From Moorella glycerini (lineage in GTDB: Bacteria > Bacillota > DSM-521 > Neomoorellales > Neomoorellaceae): a DNA stretch of 64,000 nt. A program made the position numbers and the translations under genes. Location of the stretch: contig NZ_CP046244.1 in assembly GCF_009735625.1 (NCBI RefSeq), positions 930,001-994,000 of the forward strand, written 5' to 3'. Under the pieces are notes generated by a model. That model saw only the letters and a list, made by a program, of their open reading frames with translations. It was not told where the DNA came from and searched no databases. Shown one piece after another: positions 43,120-51,590 of the stretch. Each line of letters opens with the position of its first letter. Within the stretch, counting starts at the first letter, position 1.

Positions 43120-44472
43120 TCAATGATCACCATGGTTAACTCCTCCCTGGATGGTGATATTGCCATTGACAGCAACGATGATGCCGCTGATGCTGGCGTG
43201 GAGGTTGGCACCCGGGGTATCGCCCCGGATACGAGCTAAAAGTTCCCCCGCTGTAACCCAGTCGTCCGGTTTGACTACCGGCTCCGGCGCGGCCCCGGCG
43301 CTTTGCTTTAAGGGCAGGGACACCTGGTTGACCGTGATGTTTCCTTCCCGGAAAGTCACCGGGCGGGCGTAGTATTCTTTTAAGCCCAAGCGGCTGATGA
43401 GACTTTGAGTAGGTACCTGCCGCCCTTCCCGGAAAGGGGAAGGAGTGGTAGCCTGCCAGGGGCCGGGCCGGAAACCCTTCTGCTGCAGCTCGGCCTTGAT
43501 TTTCCTGTTGACCTGCCGCGGGGAGAGGTTGAATGGGCAGGCGTAGAGGTCGCAGAGGCCGCACTCGCTGCAAAGCAGGGCCCGCGGCAGGGTTATATCG
43601 GCCAGGCCATAGGTCACGGCACGCATGACCCGGTGGGGTTCCAGGGGATGCCCCAAAAGGTGCCGCGGGCAAAAGTCCGTGCACTGCTGGCACTGGCAGC
43701 AGACCTGGAGGGCGAGTCTCAGCTCCCGGTTTAGATCCCGCTGGTAACTGGCGGCCAGGGGGTGGTCCGGGGGCAGGACAAGGATGCCCTTGGTGGTCTT
43801 GGTAACCGGCGCATTGATGCTGGTCACCTTACCCATGCAGGGGCCGCCGGCGATAAGCACATATTCGTCTGCCAGCGGTCCGCCGGCCAGGGCCAGGAGC
43901 TCCCCCACCGGGGTTCCCAGGGGAACGGCCAGGGTGAGGGGCTGCCTCACGGCGCCGGTGACGGTGACGTATTTATGGGTTACAGGCTGGCCTGCCAGGG
44001 CGCGGTGGATGTTGTATAAAGTCTCGACGTTTAGAACTACCGCCCCGGCCTGCAAGGGCAAACCTCCCGGCGGGATTGTTCGGCCGGTAACGCTAGAGGT
44101 TAATAAGTGCTCGTCGCCCACGGGGTAGACGTCCGGCAGGAGGTGGAGCTTCAGGCCCGGGTAATTGTTAATCTCCCCCGCCAGGGCCGCATGGGCCTCC
44201 CGGTATTTTTCTTTGAGGGCTATAACCCCTGTTTGGGCGCCGGTGGCGCGGACAAGGGTGGCTAAAGTGGCCAGGAGTTCGGTCGGATGGCGGGCCATGA
44301 GTTCCTGGTCGACTTTAAGTAAGGGTTCGCACTCGGCCCCGTTGATGATAACGGTCTGGATGGGGGGGCTGGTCTTCAGTTTCAAGGCGGTGGGGAACCC
44401 GCCCCCGCCGGCCCCGACCACACCGGCAGCGGCTATTTTATTTATGACGGCTTCCAGTTCGCCGGCAGGCAT
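43120..44472 (-). CDS. pduS: PduS/RnfC-like flavin Fe-S oxidoreductase
   Basis: This 450-aa protein has the RnfC/NuoF-like glycine-rich FMN site GVVGAGGGGFPTALKL near 17 and INGAECEPLL near 43, then a SLBB domain. Two 4Fe-4S motifs follow: CCQCQQCTDFCP near 263 and CSECGLCDLYACP near 308. In Pdu compartments PduS is a cobalamin reductase that interacts with PduT. No B12-dependent dehydratase is present here, so reoxidation of NADH with electron export through the BMC-T cluster is a more fitting role. That role is inferred. Confidence 0.88.
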   Translation of the reverse strand: MPAGELEAVINKIAAAGVVGAGGGGFPTALKLKTSPPIQTVIINGAECEPLLKVDQELMARHPTELLATLATLVRATGAQTGVIALKEKYREAHAALAGEINNYPGLKLHLLPDVYPVGDEHLLTSSVTGRTIPPGGLPLQAGAVVLNVETLYNIHRALAGQPVTHKYVTVTGAVRQPLTLAVPLGTPVGELLALAGGPLADEYVLIAGGPCMGKVTSINAPVTKTTKGILVLPPDHPLAASYQRDLNRELRLALQVCCQCQQCTDFCPRHLLGHPLEPHRVMRAVTYGLADITLPRALLCSECGLCDLYACPFNLSPRQVNRKIKAELQQKGFRPGPWQATTPSPFREGRQVPTQSLISRLGLKEYYARPVTFREGNITVNQVSLPLKQSAGAAPEPVVKPDDWVTAGELLARIRGDTPGANLHASISGIIVAVNGNITIQGGVNHGDH

Positions 44473-44787
44473 TTCCTTCCCTCCAGGTACGGGCTGTTCT
44501 CCAGCTTTTTATCCAGTTCTCTCCCCGGGCATTTTCAGTTTTTTTATTCAGGTTTACCGCTCTTCCCCGCTGCCCGAGGCGGTTCTCCTCCGAAAATGGA
44601 TGGGGAGGATGCCACCATGGGCGACTCCTCCAAGAATAGATATGAGAGGCGTTAAGTTGTACTTAACCCGGATAATCCCCTACTTTCTCCACTTCATCAC
44701 CGCTTTCTCTCCGCTTTTGTTCTCAATTTCACAATTAAGCTGTATTTAACTATCCCGGCGGCCACACGGGTGGTGACCGGCCCCCGG
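44473..44787 (-). promoter_or_regulatory. 315-bp leader with alternative hairpins and a 24-codon reading frame before pduS
   Basis: On the minus strand GGAGGA, then TCCTCC, then GGAGGA occur within 50 bases (44588-44630). The central block can pair with either flank, so two hairpins exclude each other. A small frame (44618 down to 44544, starting MVASSPSIFGG) begins seven bases after the first GGAGGAG. A GTTAAG/CTTAAC hairpin lies at 44651-44667. This resembles an attenuation-type leader but matches no riboswitch I recognise. Confidence 0.4.
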
Positions 44788-46260
44788 CTAGTCTACCGTC
44801 CGCAGCGCCCCGGCGATGACCGTCCGCTGTTCCCGGGTGTAGGTGCGGGGGGTACAGATACCCTCGCCCGTGGGGCTGGCGATGGTGTGGCTGAAGTGCC
44901 CTTCCCCGCCGATCTTTAACCCGGCGGCCGAGGAGGCGTTGGCTACCAGGATGTCGGTACGGAGCTTGCGGGCGTAAGCCGTGATGCGGCCTACGTCCTG
45001 GCTGTGGATGATGGCCGTATGTTTGTAGCCGTGCTCGACCCGGGCGGCCAGTTCCAGGGCGGCGTCAAAGTCTTTTACCCGCACCAGGGGCAGGACCGGC
45101 AGCAGCTGTTCTTCCTGCACCAGGGGGTGCTCCGGGGGACATTCTATGAGGGCGATCCTGGTGTGCGCCGGGGCGTTGATGCCGGCTTGCTTCAGGATAA
45201 GTACGGCGTCTTTGCCTGTTAGTTCGGGGTTAAAGGTCCGGCCGTCGGGCAGGATGGCCCGCACCAGGTTCTCTTTGTCCCTTTCGTCCTGCACCAGATA
45301 GGCGCCGTGGTTCTGCAGGTGGAAGAGGAGCTCGCCGGCTATCGCTTCCACGGCAATGATGACCTTTTCGGCAATGCAGAGGACGGTGTTGTCAAAGGCG
45401 GCACCGTCGACAATACACCTGGCGGCGTAGTCCAGGTCTTTCACTGTTTCGTCGACGACCACCGGGGGATTGCCGGGGCCAGCGGCAATGGCTTTTTTGC
45501 CGCTTCTCAGGGCCCGGTTAACCACTTCGGGACCGCCGGTGGCGACGACCAGATCTACATCGGGATGGCTTAAGACCAGGTCCAGGTTTTCCAGGCTGAC
45601 TTTATCGCCAACGACTAATAAATCCTCCGGCCCGCCGGCTTCCTGAATGGCGGCGTTGAAAAGGCGCACCAGGTACTGGGTGGTCTTGAGCCCTTTGGGA
45701 TGGGGCAGGAAGATAATGCTGTTGCCGGCGGCGACCATGCTGATGGCATGGTTGATGACGCAGGAGCCGGGATGGGTGGCCGGCTCGATGGCGGCGATGA
45801 GGCCGAAGGGCGCCCGCTCAATCAGGATGAGGCCGTTGTCGCCGCTGATGGCCTCGGTCTTTATGTCTTCTAACCCCGGGGTTAAGCGGGCGGCGTAGAG
45901 CTTCTTCTGGATCTTGTCTTCGACCCGGCCGTAGCCGGTTTCTTCGTGGGCCAGCCTGGCGATTATTTCTACGTTTTCTATGGCCGCCCGGCGGATGGCG
46001 GCGACGATCTCGCCCCTCGTTTTGAGGCTTAGCTTTACCAGTTCTTGCTGCGCTTTTTTGGCAGCGCTAATGGCTGCATTCAAGTCGCTGTATACGCCTT
46101 TGTCACCGCGCGAGGCAGTGGCCACGGCCTGGCCGGCCCGCGCCTGGCAGGCACCGCTACACGCTGTTGCCGTGGTAGCTGTTGTCCCATTACAGGACTG
46201 CTGTTGGATGTTTTTTAATACTTCGGCGACAATGCTGGCGATAGTGGTTTCGTCGATCAT
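44788..46260 (-). CDS. pduP: CoA-acylating aldehyde dehydrogenase, PduP-like, BMC cargo
   Basis: This 490-aa protein starts with an amphipathic helix (IDETTIASIVAEVLKNIQ), a typical encapsulation peptide, followed by a Cys/Thr/Ala-rich linker. The dehydrogenase domain has EETGYGRVEDK near 105, ATHPGSCVINHAISMVAAG near 160, GGPEVVNRALRSGKKAIAAGPGNPP near 240 and the catalytic Cys in DNTVLCIAEK near 293. It oxidises an aldehyde with NAD and CoA to acyl-CoA inside the shell. With the aldolase in the same operon, lactaldehyde is the likely substrate; propionaldehyde is the alternative. Confidence 0.92.
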   Translation of the reverse strand: MIDETTIASIVAEVLKNIQQQSCNGTTATTATACSGACQARAGQAVATASRGDKGVYSDLNAAISAAKKAQQELVKLSLKTRGEIVAAIRRAAIENVEIIARLAHEETGYGRVEDKIQKKLYAARLTPGLEDIKTEAISGDNGLILIERAPFGLIAAIEPATHPGSCVINHAISMVAAGNSIIFLPHPKGLKTTQYLVRLFNAAIQEAGGPEDLLVVGDKVSLENLDLVLSHPDVDLVVATGGPEVVNRALRSGKKAIAAGPGNPPVVVDETVKDLDYAARCIVDGAAFDNTVLCIAEKVIIAVEAIAGELLFHLQNHGAYLVQDERDKENLVRAILPDGRTFNPELTGKDAVLILKQAGINAPAHTRIALIECPPEHPLVQEEQLLPVLPLVRVKDFDAALELAARVEHGYKHTAIIHSQDVGRITAYARKLRTDILVANASSAAGLKIGGEGHFSHTIASPTGEGICTPRTYTREQRTVIAGALRTVD

Positions 46261-46273
46261 TTCTGCTCACCGC

Positions 46274-46546
46274 TTAGGAGGGTAATATTCTGCTGAGGTC
46301 CGTGTGGGGCCGCGGGATAACGTGGACGGCAATAATCTCACCTAAGCGACCAGCGGCAGCGGCCCCGGCTTCGGTGGCCGCCTTGACGGCGCCGACATCG
46401 CCGCTGACCATGACGGTGACGAGACCGGAGCCGACTTTCTCCATGCCGGCCAGTTCGACGCCGGCGGCTTTGAGCATGGCGTCGGCGGCTTCAATGGCGG
46501 CGACTAAGCCTTTGGTTTCGATAAGTCCCAGGGCGCCGTCTTTCAT
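46274..46546 (-). CDS. BMC-H hexameric shell protein 1
   Basis: This 90-aa protein is a single BMC domain: [21 protein letters not shown], then [19 protein letters not shown] and HVIPRPH. It differs from shell protein 2 at few positions, so the two are recent duplicates. It forms hexamers that tile the shell facets. Confidence 0.93.
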   Translation of the reverse strand: MKDGALGLIETKGLVAAIEAADAMLKAAGVELAGMEKVGSGLVTVMVSGDVGAVKAATEAGAAAAGRLGEIIAVHVIPRPHTDLSRILPS

Positions 46547-46547
46547 G

Positions 46548-46844
46548 TTAATCTACCCCCCTGGTAGAGGCGTCTTTTTTACCGGGCAGGATGCGGGCTA
46601 CGTCGCTGTGGGGCCGCGGGATGACGTGGACGGCGATGACTTCCCCGAGCCTGGCGGCGGCTGCCCCGCCGGCTTCGGTGGCCGCCTTGACGGCGCCGAC
46701 TTCGCCAGTGACCATGACGGTGACCAGGCCGGAGCCGATCTTTTCCATGCCCACCAGTTCGACGCTGGCGGCTTTGAGCATGGCGTCGGCGGCTTCGATG
46801 GCGGCGACTAAACCTTTGGTTTCAATGAGTCCTAAGGCGCTCAT
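46548..46844 (-). CDS. BMC-H hexameric shell protein 2
   Basis: This 98-aa protein nearly copies shell protein 1 through residue 85, then has a short charged tail ([11 protein letters not shown]). The two genes are separated by 1 bp. The tail may lie at the concave face and tune assembly or interactions. Confidence 0.93.
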   Translation of the reverse strand: MSALGLIETKGLVAAIEAADAMLKAASVELVGMEKIGSGLVTVMVTGEVGAVKAATEAGGAAAARLGEVIAVHVIPRPHSDVARILPGKKDASTRGVD

Positions 46845-47039
46845 GGGTTGTTTTCCTCCTTAAGCAATTGGTGTGTTATTTATGGGTGGAAAGGCCGACA
46901 ACAATGACTCTACCCGACGGTTATGGGACCGTCGCTGTGGGACTTGCTTGCTGCCGGCTGTACCGCCAAGGCGGTAGCAGCAAAAATTAAAATTAGTTCC
47001 GCCGGAATTATGCTACCCGGGCTTTATCCGGCCGGTCCG
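46845..47039 (-). other. Intergenic hairpin region between shell genes
   Basis: This 195-bp gap has no gene. It contains CGACGGT/ACCGTCG (about 46914-46933) and a CCGCC/GGCGG pair near 46964. No T run follows. It may balance the amounts of shell proteins. Confidence 0.4.
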
Positions 47040-47312
47040 TTAGCATAAATACCCAGACAGCTCTTCATGGGGCCGGGCGATGACCCGGCTGGCAAAAACG
47101 GTGCTGATTCTAGCGGCCTGTTCCCGGGCGGCTTCGACGGCTGCCGTTACGGCGCTGACTTCGCCGCTGATCTTCAGCACCGCCAGGCCGCTGCCTTTGG
47201 TAACCTCGTAACCGAGGATGGCAATACCCGCCGTCTTGGCGGCAGTGTCGGCGGCTGCTATCACGGCGGCCAGGCCGCGGACTTCAATTATTCCCAGTGC
47301 TTGTTTACTCAT
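47040..47312 (-). CDS. BMC-H hexameric shell protein 3 (divergent)
   Basis: This 90-aa BMC domain is clearly less like the other two: ALGIIEVRGLAAVIAAADTAAK, then KGSGLAVLKISGEVSAVTAAVEAA. The pore-region sequence differs (TKGSGLA against KVGSGLV), so it may set a different permeability. It is the shell gene closest to the aldolase. Confidence 0.92.
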   Translation of the reverse strand: MSKQALGIIEVRGLAAVIAAADTAAKTAGIAILGYEVTKGSGLAVLKISGEVSAVTAAVEAAREQAARISTVFASRVIARPHEELSGYLC

Positions 47313-47422
47313 GGTTTTCCTCCGGAATTGATTTGCGCCCGTTGTATTGAACAGCCGGGGGGAAATATTTATTGCTTTCCTCTGGCTGGTTCATGGGCAG
47401 CCGCAGCTACCCTGCCCCTTCT

Positions 47423-48223
47423 TTACTGTTTCCTGTCCCCCAGTGAGGCCAGGACGCGCCGGGTTACGGTAGTGATGATATCCTTGAGTTCCTCCTCGGA
47501 TATAGCGCCTGCCGCCCCTTCCTCATGGCCGGAAATGCTGCAGGCGCCACAACCCGTACAGCCGGGATGACGTCCGCTGACGCCGAGTTTTTCCCGGATC
47601 TGCAGCAGTTTTTCTACCTCCTGGCAGGGCAGCACTCTTTCCCCGCCCAGTTGCCGTGCCGCCAGGCTGATCTTGGCAAAATGCTCTATGGATTCCATCT
47701 TGTAAAAGGCGTTGTAGACGTCCGTTCCCATGGTCAGGGCACCGTGGTTTTCCAGCAAAACGGCGTCGTATTTGTCCAGGTATTCCCTGACCGCCAACGG
47801 TATCTCTTCGGTGGAAGGAGTGCCGTACCTGGCGATGGGGACAGCCCCCAGGCTGATGATGATTTCCGGCAGTACCGGCTTATCCAGGGGGATACCGGCC
47901 ACGGCAAAAGCGGTCGCCACGGGCGGGTGGGCGTGGACTACCGCCCGCACGTCCGGCCGGTGCTTGTAGACATCCAGGTGCATTTTTATCTCCGTAGAGG
48001 GTTTAAGTTCGGCGGCGCCAGCGATTTTCCGCCCTTCCAGGTCCACCTTGAGGATCATGTCGGGGGTCATAAAGCCCTTGCTCACGCCGGTAGGGGTGGT
48101 CAAAACCTCATTTTCCCCGATGCGGACGCTGATATTGCCGTCGTTTGAGGCGACAAAGCCTTTGGCATAAATACGCCGCCCCACCTCACATATGTCCTGC
48201 CTGATTTGATACTCGGAAGCCAC
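47423..48223 (-). CDS. Class II sugar-phosphate aldolase (fuculose/rhamnulose-1-phosphate type) with C-terminal encapsulation peptide
   Basis: This 266-aa protein starts with GTG after AAGGGAG. It has a class II aldolase domain at about 1-210: FVASNDGNISVR, the zinc site HAHPP near 98 and ENHGALTMG near 158. A Cys-rich linker (CTGCGAC) and a terminal amphipathic helix (ISEEELKDIITTVTRRVLAS) follow, as seen on BMC cargo. It should cleave rhamnulose-1-phosphate to dihydroxyacetone phosphate and lactaldehyde inside or at the shell. Fuculose-1-phosphate is a possible second substrate. Confidence 0.9.
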   Translation of the reverse strand: MASEYQIRQDICEVGRRIYAKGFVASNDGNISVRIGENEVLTTPTGVSKGFMTPDMILKVDLEGRKIAGAAELKPSTEIKMHLDVYKHRPDVRAVVHAHPPVATAFAVAGIPLDKPVLPEIIISLGAVPIARYGTPSTEEIPLAVREYLDKYDAVLLENHGALTMGTDVYNAFYKMESIEHFAKISLAARQLGGERVLPCQEVEKLLQIREKLGVSGRHPGCTGCGACSISGHEEGAAGAISEEELKDIITTVTRRVLASLGDRKQ

Positions 48224-48248
48224 GTGTTATGTCTCCCTTCCTGGGATT

Positions 48249-48291
48249 GCCCTGGCCTTCAGGGCCATAGCTGCCGCCCGAAGGCCAGGGT
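48249..48291 (-). other. Strong hairpin between rhaS and the aldolase gene
   Basis: A perfect 11-bp stem, CCCTGGCCTTC (48250-48260) with GAAGGCCAGGG (48280-48290), has further GGGC/GCCC pairing inside. No T run follows, so it is probably an mRNA-stabilising or partial-termination structure separating transport from compartment genes. Confidence 0.55.
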
Positions 48292-48321
48292 AAGTGGTAA
48301 CAACAGGCATGCTGTATATAT

Positions 48322-49380
48322 TTAGAAATCGTACTGATCAACGTTACTCTTATCAAAAACCAGCGGCGGACCAGCATAAATTGTTCCGAACTTGCCCACT
48401 TCAACATCACCATACTTGGGAACCTTAAACTTGAACCCCTCTTCGCCTTTTGCTTCGCCTTTTACCAGGTTGTACGCAAAGTAACCCGCCACATATCCGA
48501 TACGGTAGGTATCCCAAAGCATTGCACCAGGTATTACGCCCTTTTTAATAAATGTTTTCAATTGATTGGGTGTACCGTTGCCATAAGCGACAACTTTGTT
48601 CTGGACACCGGCATTTTCAACAGCCTGGGCAGCCGCGACGATGCCAACAGAAGTCGGCGACAGGATACCTGCTAAATCGGGATACTTTTGCAGGAGCGCT
48701 TCCGCTTCAGTCAGGCTCTTCTGAGGCTCGTCATTACCATAAGCAATTTCTACCAGCTGCATATCTTTATATTTAGGATCCTGCAAAACTTCTTTGGTAA
48801 TTTTAATACTGTTATTCTGGAAGGGAGCGTCGGTTGTTGAACTCAGGATAGCGAACTTACCCTTGTATTTAAGAAACTCCGCAAACTTAATTGTCATCTG
48901 CCTGGCAAGCTCATCATAGTTTGTACCTATAATTGATGCTTCTCGGTACTTCTCATTACCCTTAATGTCATCATTAACGGTTATAATTTTTATCCCCTTA
49001 TCCCTTGCTTCTTTAAGCACCGAGATTAGCGCATCGCTGCTGTTAGGGGATATGGCGATAACATCGACGCCGCGCTGGATTTGAGCTTTAATGTAAGGAA
49101 TTTGCGAGGTCGGGTCCGCCTGGTCAGGTGCCGTCATGGTAAATTCAAAGCCCAGTTCCTGTGAAGCCTTTTTAAAGCCTTCAATGATTGGATTAAAGTA
49201 GGGGATACCGGTACTGATGGGGATATAGACAACCTTGATTTGTTTTTGGGCGCTGCCACTCTGGGAACTGCTGGCGTTTGGCTGTTGATTCGGTTCCTTA
49301 GTCGCGCTTTTACCACAGGCTGTTACAGCTAAAAGAATAAGCATTATACACGTCAGTAAGGCAATAATCCTTTTGGTCAT
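48322..49380 (-). CDS. rhaS: Sugar-binding lipoprotein of the rhamnose ABC transporter
   Basis: The ATG at 49380 follows AAGGAGG and gives 352 residues. A lipoprotein signal (about 1-23) ends in LLAVTACGK, with the Cys as lipid anchor. A periplasmic-binding-protein type 1 fold follows, as in RbsB and LsrB. Position beside CUT2-type permeases and rhamnose enzymes indicates L-rhamnose binding. Confidence 0.88.
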   Translation of the reverse strand: MTKRIIALLTCIMLILLAVTACGKSATKEPNQQPNASSSQSGSAQKQIKVVYIPISTGIPYFNPIIEGFKKASQELGFEFTMTAPDQADPTSQIPYIKAQIQRGVDVIAISPNSSDALISVLKEARDKGIKIITVNDDIKGNEKYREASIIGTNYDELARQMTIKFAEFLKYKGKFAILSSTTDAPFQNNSIKITKEVLQDPKYKDMQLVEIAYGNDEPQKSLTEAEALLQKYPDLAGILSPTSVGIVAAAQAVENAGVQNKVVAYGNGTPNQLKTFIKKGVIPGAMLWDTYRIGYVAGYFAYNLVKGEAKGEEGFKFKVPKYGDVEVGKFGTIYAGPPLVFDKSNVDQYDF

Positions 49381-49509
49381 CGTCTTTCCTCCTTGCATAA
49401 TTGACTTAATAGATACAAGCTCCTCTCACTCCGGAATCACATGATGCAACTGGATGTAGTGGGGATTGCTTTCATATAAATTTCACCTGCTACATAGTCA
49501 ATCACCCCT

Positions 49510-50514
49510 TTAACCTTTACTGGCAGTAAAGCTATTTAACAGGTTGGAAACTATCATGGCAAAAATAAGCACTGCACCTATGATGGCCAGTTGATCGAAC
49601 CTCTTGACATTGGCCAGCAACATGCCTGTCCTCAGAATCATCAGAATGAAAAAAGACATAAAAGTTCCGGTAATACTCCCGCTACCGCCATTAATGGATG
49701 TGCCGCCTAACAGCACTATGGTAATTATGTCCAGCTCTCCGCCAAGTCCTATATTATACCTGGCGATCTCCAGCCTGGACATAGAGAGGATCCCGGCGAT
49801 TCCGGCTACCAGGCCAACCAGGGTAAAAAGTATCATCTTTACCTTATTGGTATTTACAGCCGAATATTTGGCGGCCTCGCTATTGGTGCCAATGGCATAT
49901 ATCTGCCGGCCGAAAAACGTCAATCGTAGAATGGCTTCCATGACAACTGCCATGACTATAAAAAGCAGAAACGGGACGGGAATTACATCAAAGATGTAGC
50001 GCTTATCAATTCCTACAAACCAGTCAGGGAAATTTCCCAAGGAATTGTCACCAATGAGCACCTGGGCTAGGCCCCGGTACAATGCCATGGTACCAATAGT
50101 AACAATAAGGGAGGTAAGACCTGTTTTTGTTACCAGCAATCCGTTAATGGCCCCGAGAATGGCGCCAAAAACGATACCGATAACTAGGGCCCATTCCATC
50201 CTCACGCCATGGTGAAACAATTGGGCGGTTACACAGGCGACAAAAGTCATTGACGCCGCCACCGAAAGGTCTATTTCACCGGCGATCATGACCAGAGTCA
50301 ACACCAGGGCGATGAGGCCAAATTCTACATATAAACTAGTAGAATTAAGTAGAAACTCTATGTCGGTAAAGTAGGGCGTCAAAAATGAACTAATAACAAA
50401 GCTGAGGATCAGGAACAGGATGGTATTAAGTTCCGGCCTGATAAGTTTTTGCCACCTCCTGGATTTTTCTGCAGCCGCCTCGCCATTTACCATCTTTGCT
50501 GTTGCAGGGCTCAT
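49510..50514 (-). CDS. rhaQ: Rhamnose ABC transporter permease (CUT2 type)
   Basis: This 334-aa membrane protein has the RbsC-like pattern of 8-10 spans. Family motifs are VMIAGEIDLSVAASM near 90, LVTKTGLTSLIVTIGTMALYRG near 130 and GGTSINGGSGSITGT near 275. It starts with GTG overlapping the end of the other permease. The two permeases probably form a heterodimer. Confidence 0.88.
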   Translation of the reverse strand: MSPATAKMVNGEAAAEKSRRWQKLIRPELNTILFLILSFVISSFLTPYFTDIEFLLNSTSLYVEFGLIALVLTLVMIAGEIDLSVAASMTFVACVTAQLFHHGVRMEWALVIGIVFGAILGAINGLLVTKTGLTSLIVTIGTMALYRGLAQVLIGDNSLGNFPDWFVGIDKRYIFDVIPVPFLLFIVMAVVMEAILRLTFFGRQIYAIGTNSEAAKYSAVNTNKVKMILFTLVGLVAGIAGILSMSRLEIARYNIGLGGELDIITIVLLGGTSINGGSGSITGTFMSFFILMILRTGMLLANVKRFDQLAIIGAVLIFAMIVSNLLNSFTASKG

Positions 50515-51566
50515 AAGCTCACCTTCCTTTTCATGGCCTGGTATAGCCGGACCTGGATAAGCCTGTCAATGATTATGGCCACAATAATTATTAGGCCATA
50601 TGTTGCTTCCTGCCAGAACCCCGATATTCCCAGGGTGGGGAGGGCATTATGGATAACCCCCAACAGGATGCAACCAAGCACGGTTCCGGTGGTATTGCCG
50701 TTACCCCCTGCCATGCTGGTGCCGCCGATTACAGTAGCCGCGATAGCGGTGAATTCAAGCCCCATGCCTGTCATGGTGGGGTTGACGTATCCGAACCGCG
50801 ACATGTAAATAATACCGGCAAAGCCAGAGAGCCCCCCTGAAATCACAAAGATAAGAAAAACTATTAGCTTAACATTGATACCTCGTAGTCCGGCGGCATT
50901 AGGATTACTGCCGATCGCGTAAATCTCCCGACCAATATGTGTACGTCTCAAAAAAACTGAAACCAGTAGGGCTATAATAAAGGCGAAGATGACTATCCAG
51001 GGGATATAAAAAACTGAATGCTTGGTTTGTGATAAGGCCACCAGCGCCTGGGGTATAAACCTGTTATCGATCTGCTGGCCTTTGCAAAGGATAAATAATA
51101 AGCCCCTGTAGATGTTCATGGTACCGAGGGTTACAATAACTGACGGCAGGTTGAATTTGGTCACTATGACACCGTTAATAGCGCCAAGAACCGCCCCGAT
51201 CAATGTCCCCGCTATAAACGCCAGCGGAATGGGGAACCCCGGATAATTAACGTAAATTTGCCCCACGGCAATCGCTGCAAAACCCACAATCGAACCCACC
51301 GAAAGGTCCAGATTCCTGCTGATAATCACCATCATTTCACCCAGGGCGACCACCAGAAGAAAAGGGAAAAACAACAATATGTTAACTAAAGACTCGATAC
51401 TAAAAAAGCGCGGCTGTATGGCGGAAACCGTGGCATAAATCAATAATATGATTACAATAACGCCAAGTTCCCTGAGAAGGAACAGCCTGGTAATTTTGCT
51501 GGCGTCATAACTAGTCCCCGCAGTAGTAGAAAGGGGATCTGGGGTTTTAAGCATCGCCTTGCCCAC
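50511..51566 (-). CDS. rhaP: Rhamnose ABC transporter permease (CUT2 type)
   Basis: This 351-aa protein is of the same family as the next gene: MMVIISRNLDLSVGSIVG near 93, TKFNLPSVIVTLGTMNIYRG near 140 and GGTSMAGGNGNTTGT near 290. The GTG start follows GGAGGTCTAAAG. The N-terminal 30 residues are cytosolic and polar. Confidence 0.88.
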   Translation of the reverse strand: MGKAMLKTPDPLSTTAGTSYDASKITRLFLLRELGVIVIILLIYATVSAIQPRFFSIESLVNILLFFPFLLVVALGEMMVIISRNLDLSVGSIVGFAAIAVGQIYVNYPGFPIPLAFIAGTLIGAVLGAINGVIVTKFNLPSVIVTLGTMNIYRGLLFILCKGQQIDNRFIPQALVALSQTKHSVFYIPWIVIFAFIIALLVSVFLRRTHIGREIYAIGSNPNAAGLRGINVKLIVFLIFVISGGLSGFAGIIYMSRFGYVNPTMTGMGLEFTAIAATVIGGTSMAGGNGNTTGTVLGCILLGVIHNALPTLGISGFWQEATYGLIIIVAIIIDRLIQVRLYQAMKRKVSL

Positions 51567-51590
51567 CTTTAGACCTCCAATACTGCTATA

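Noticed and set aside
43120-44472. PduS-like gene as an Rnf complex subunit
   Set aside because: It resembles RnfC in fold, but no other Rnf genes are near and it sits between shell and cargo genes beside a PduT-like protein.
44473-44787. Cobalamin riboswitch or T-box upstream of pduS
   Set aside because: I looked for the B12-box and the T-box TGGNACCGCG sequence in the minus-strand leader and saw neither.
46302-46863. Plus-strand frames opposite the shell protein genes
   Set aside because: They mirror the alanine/valine-rich BMC-H genes and have no domain of their own.
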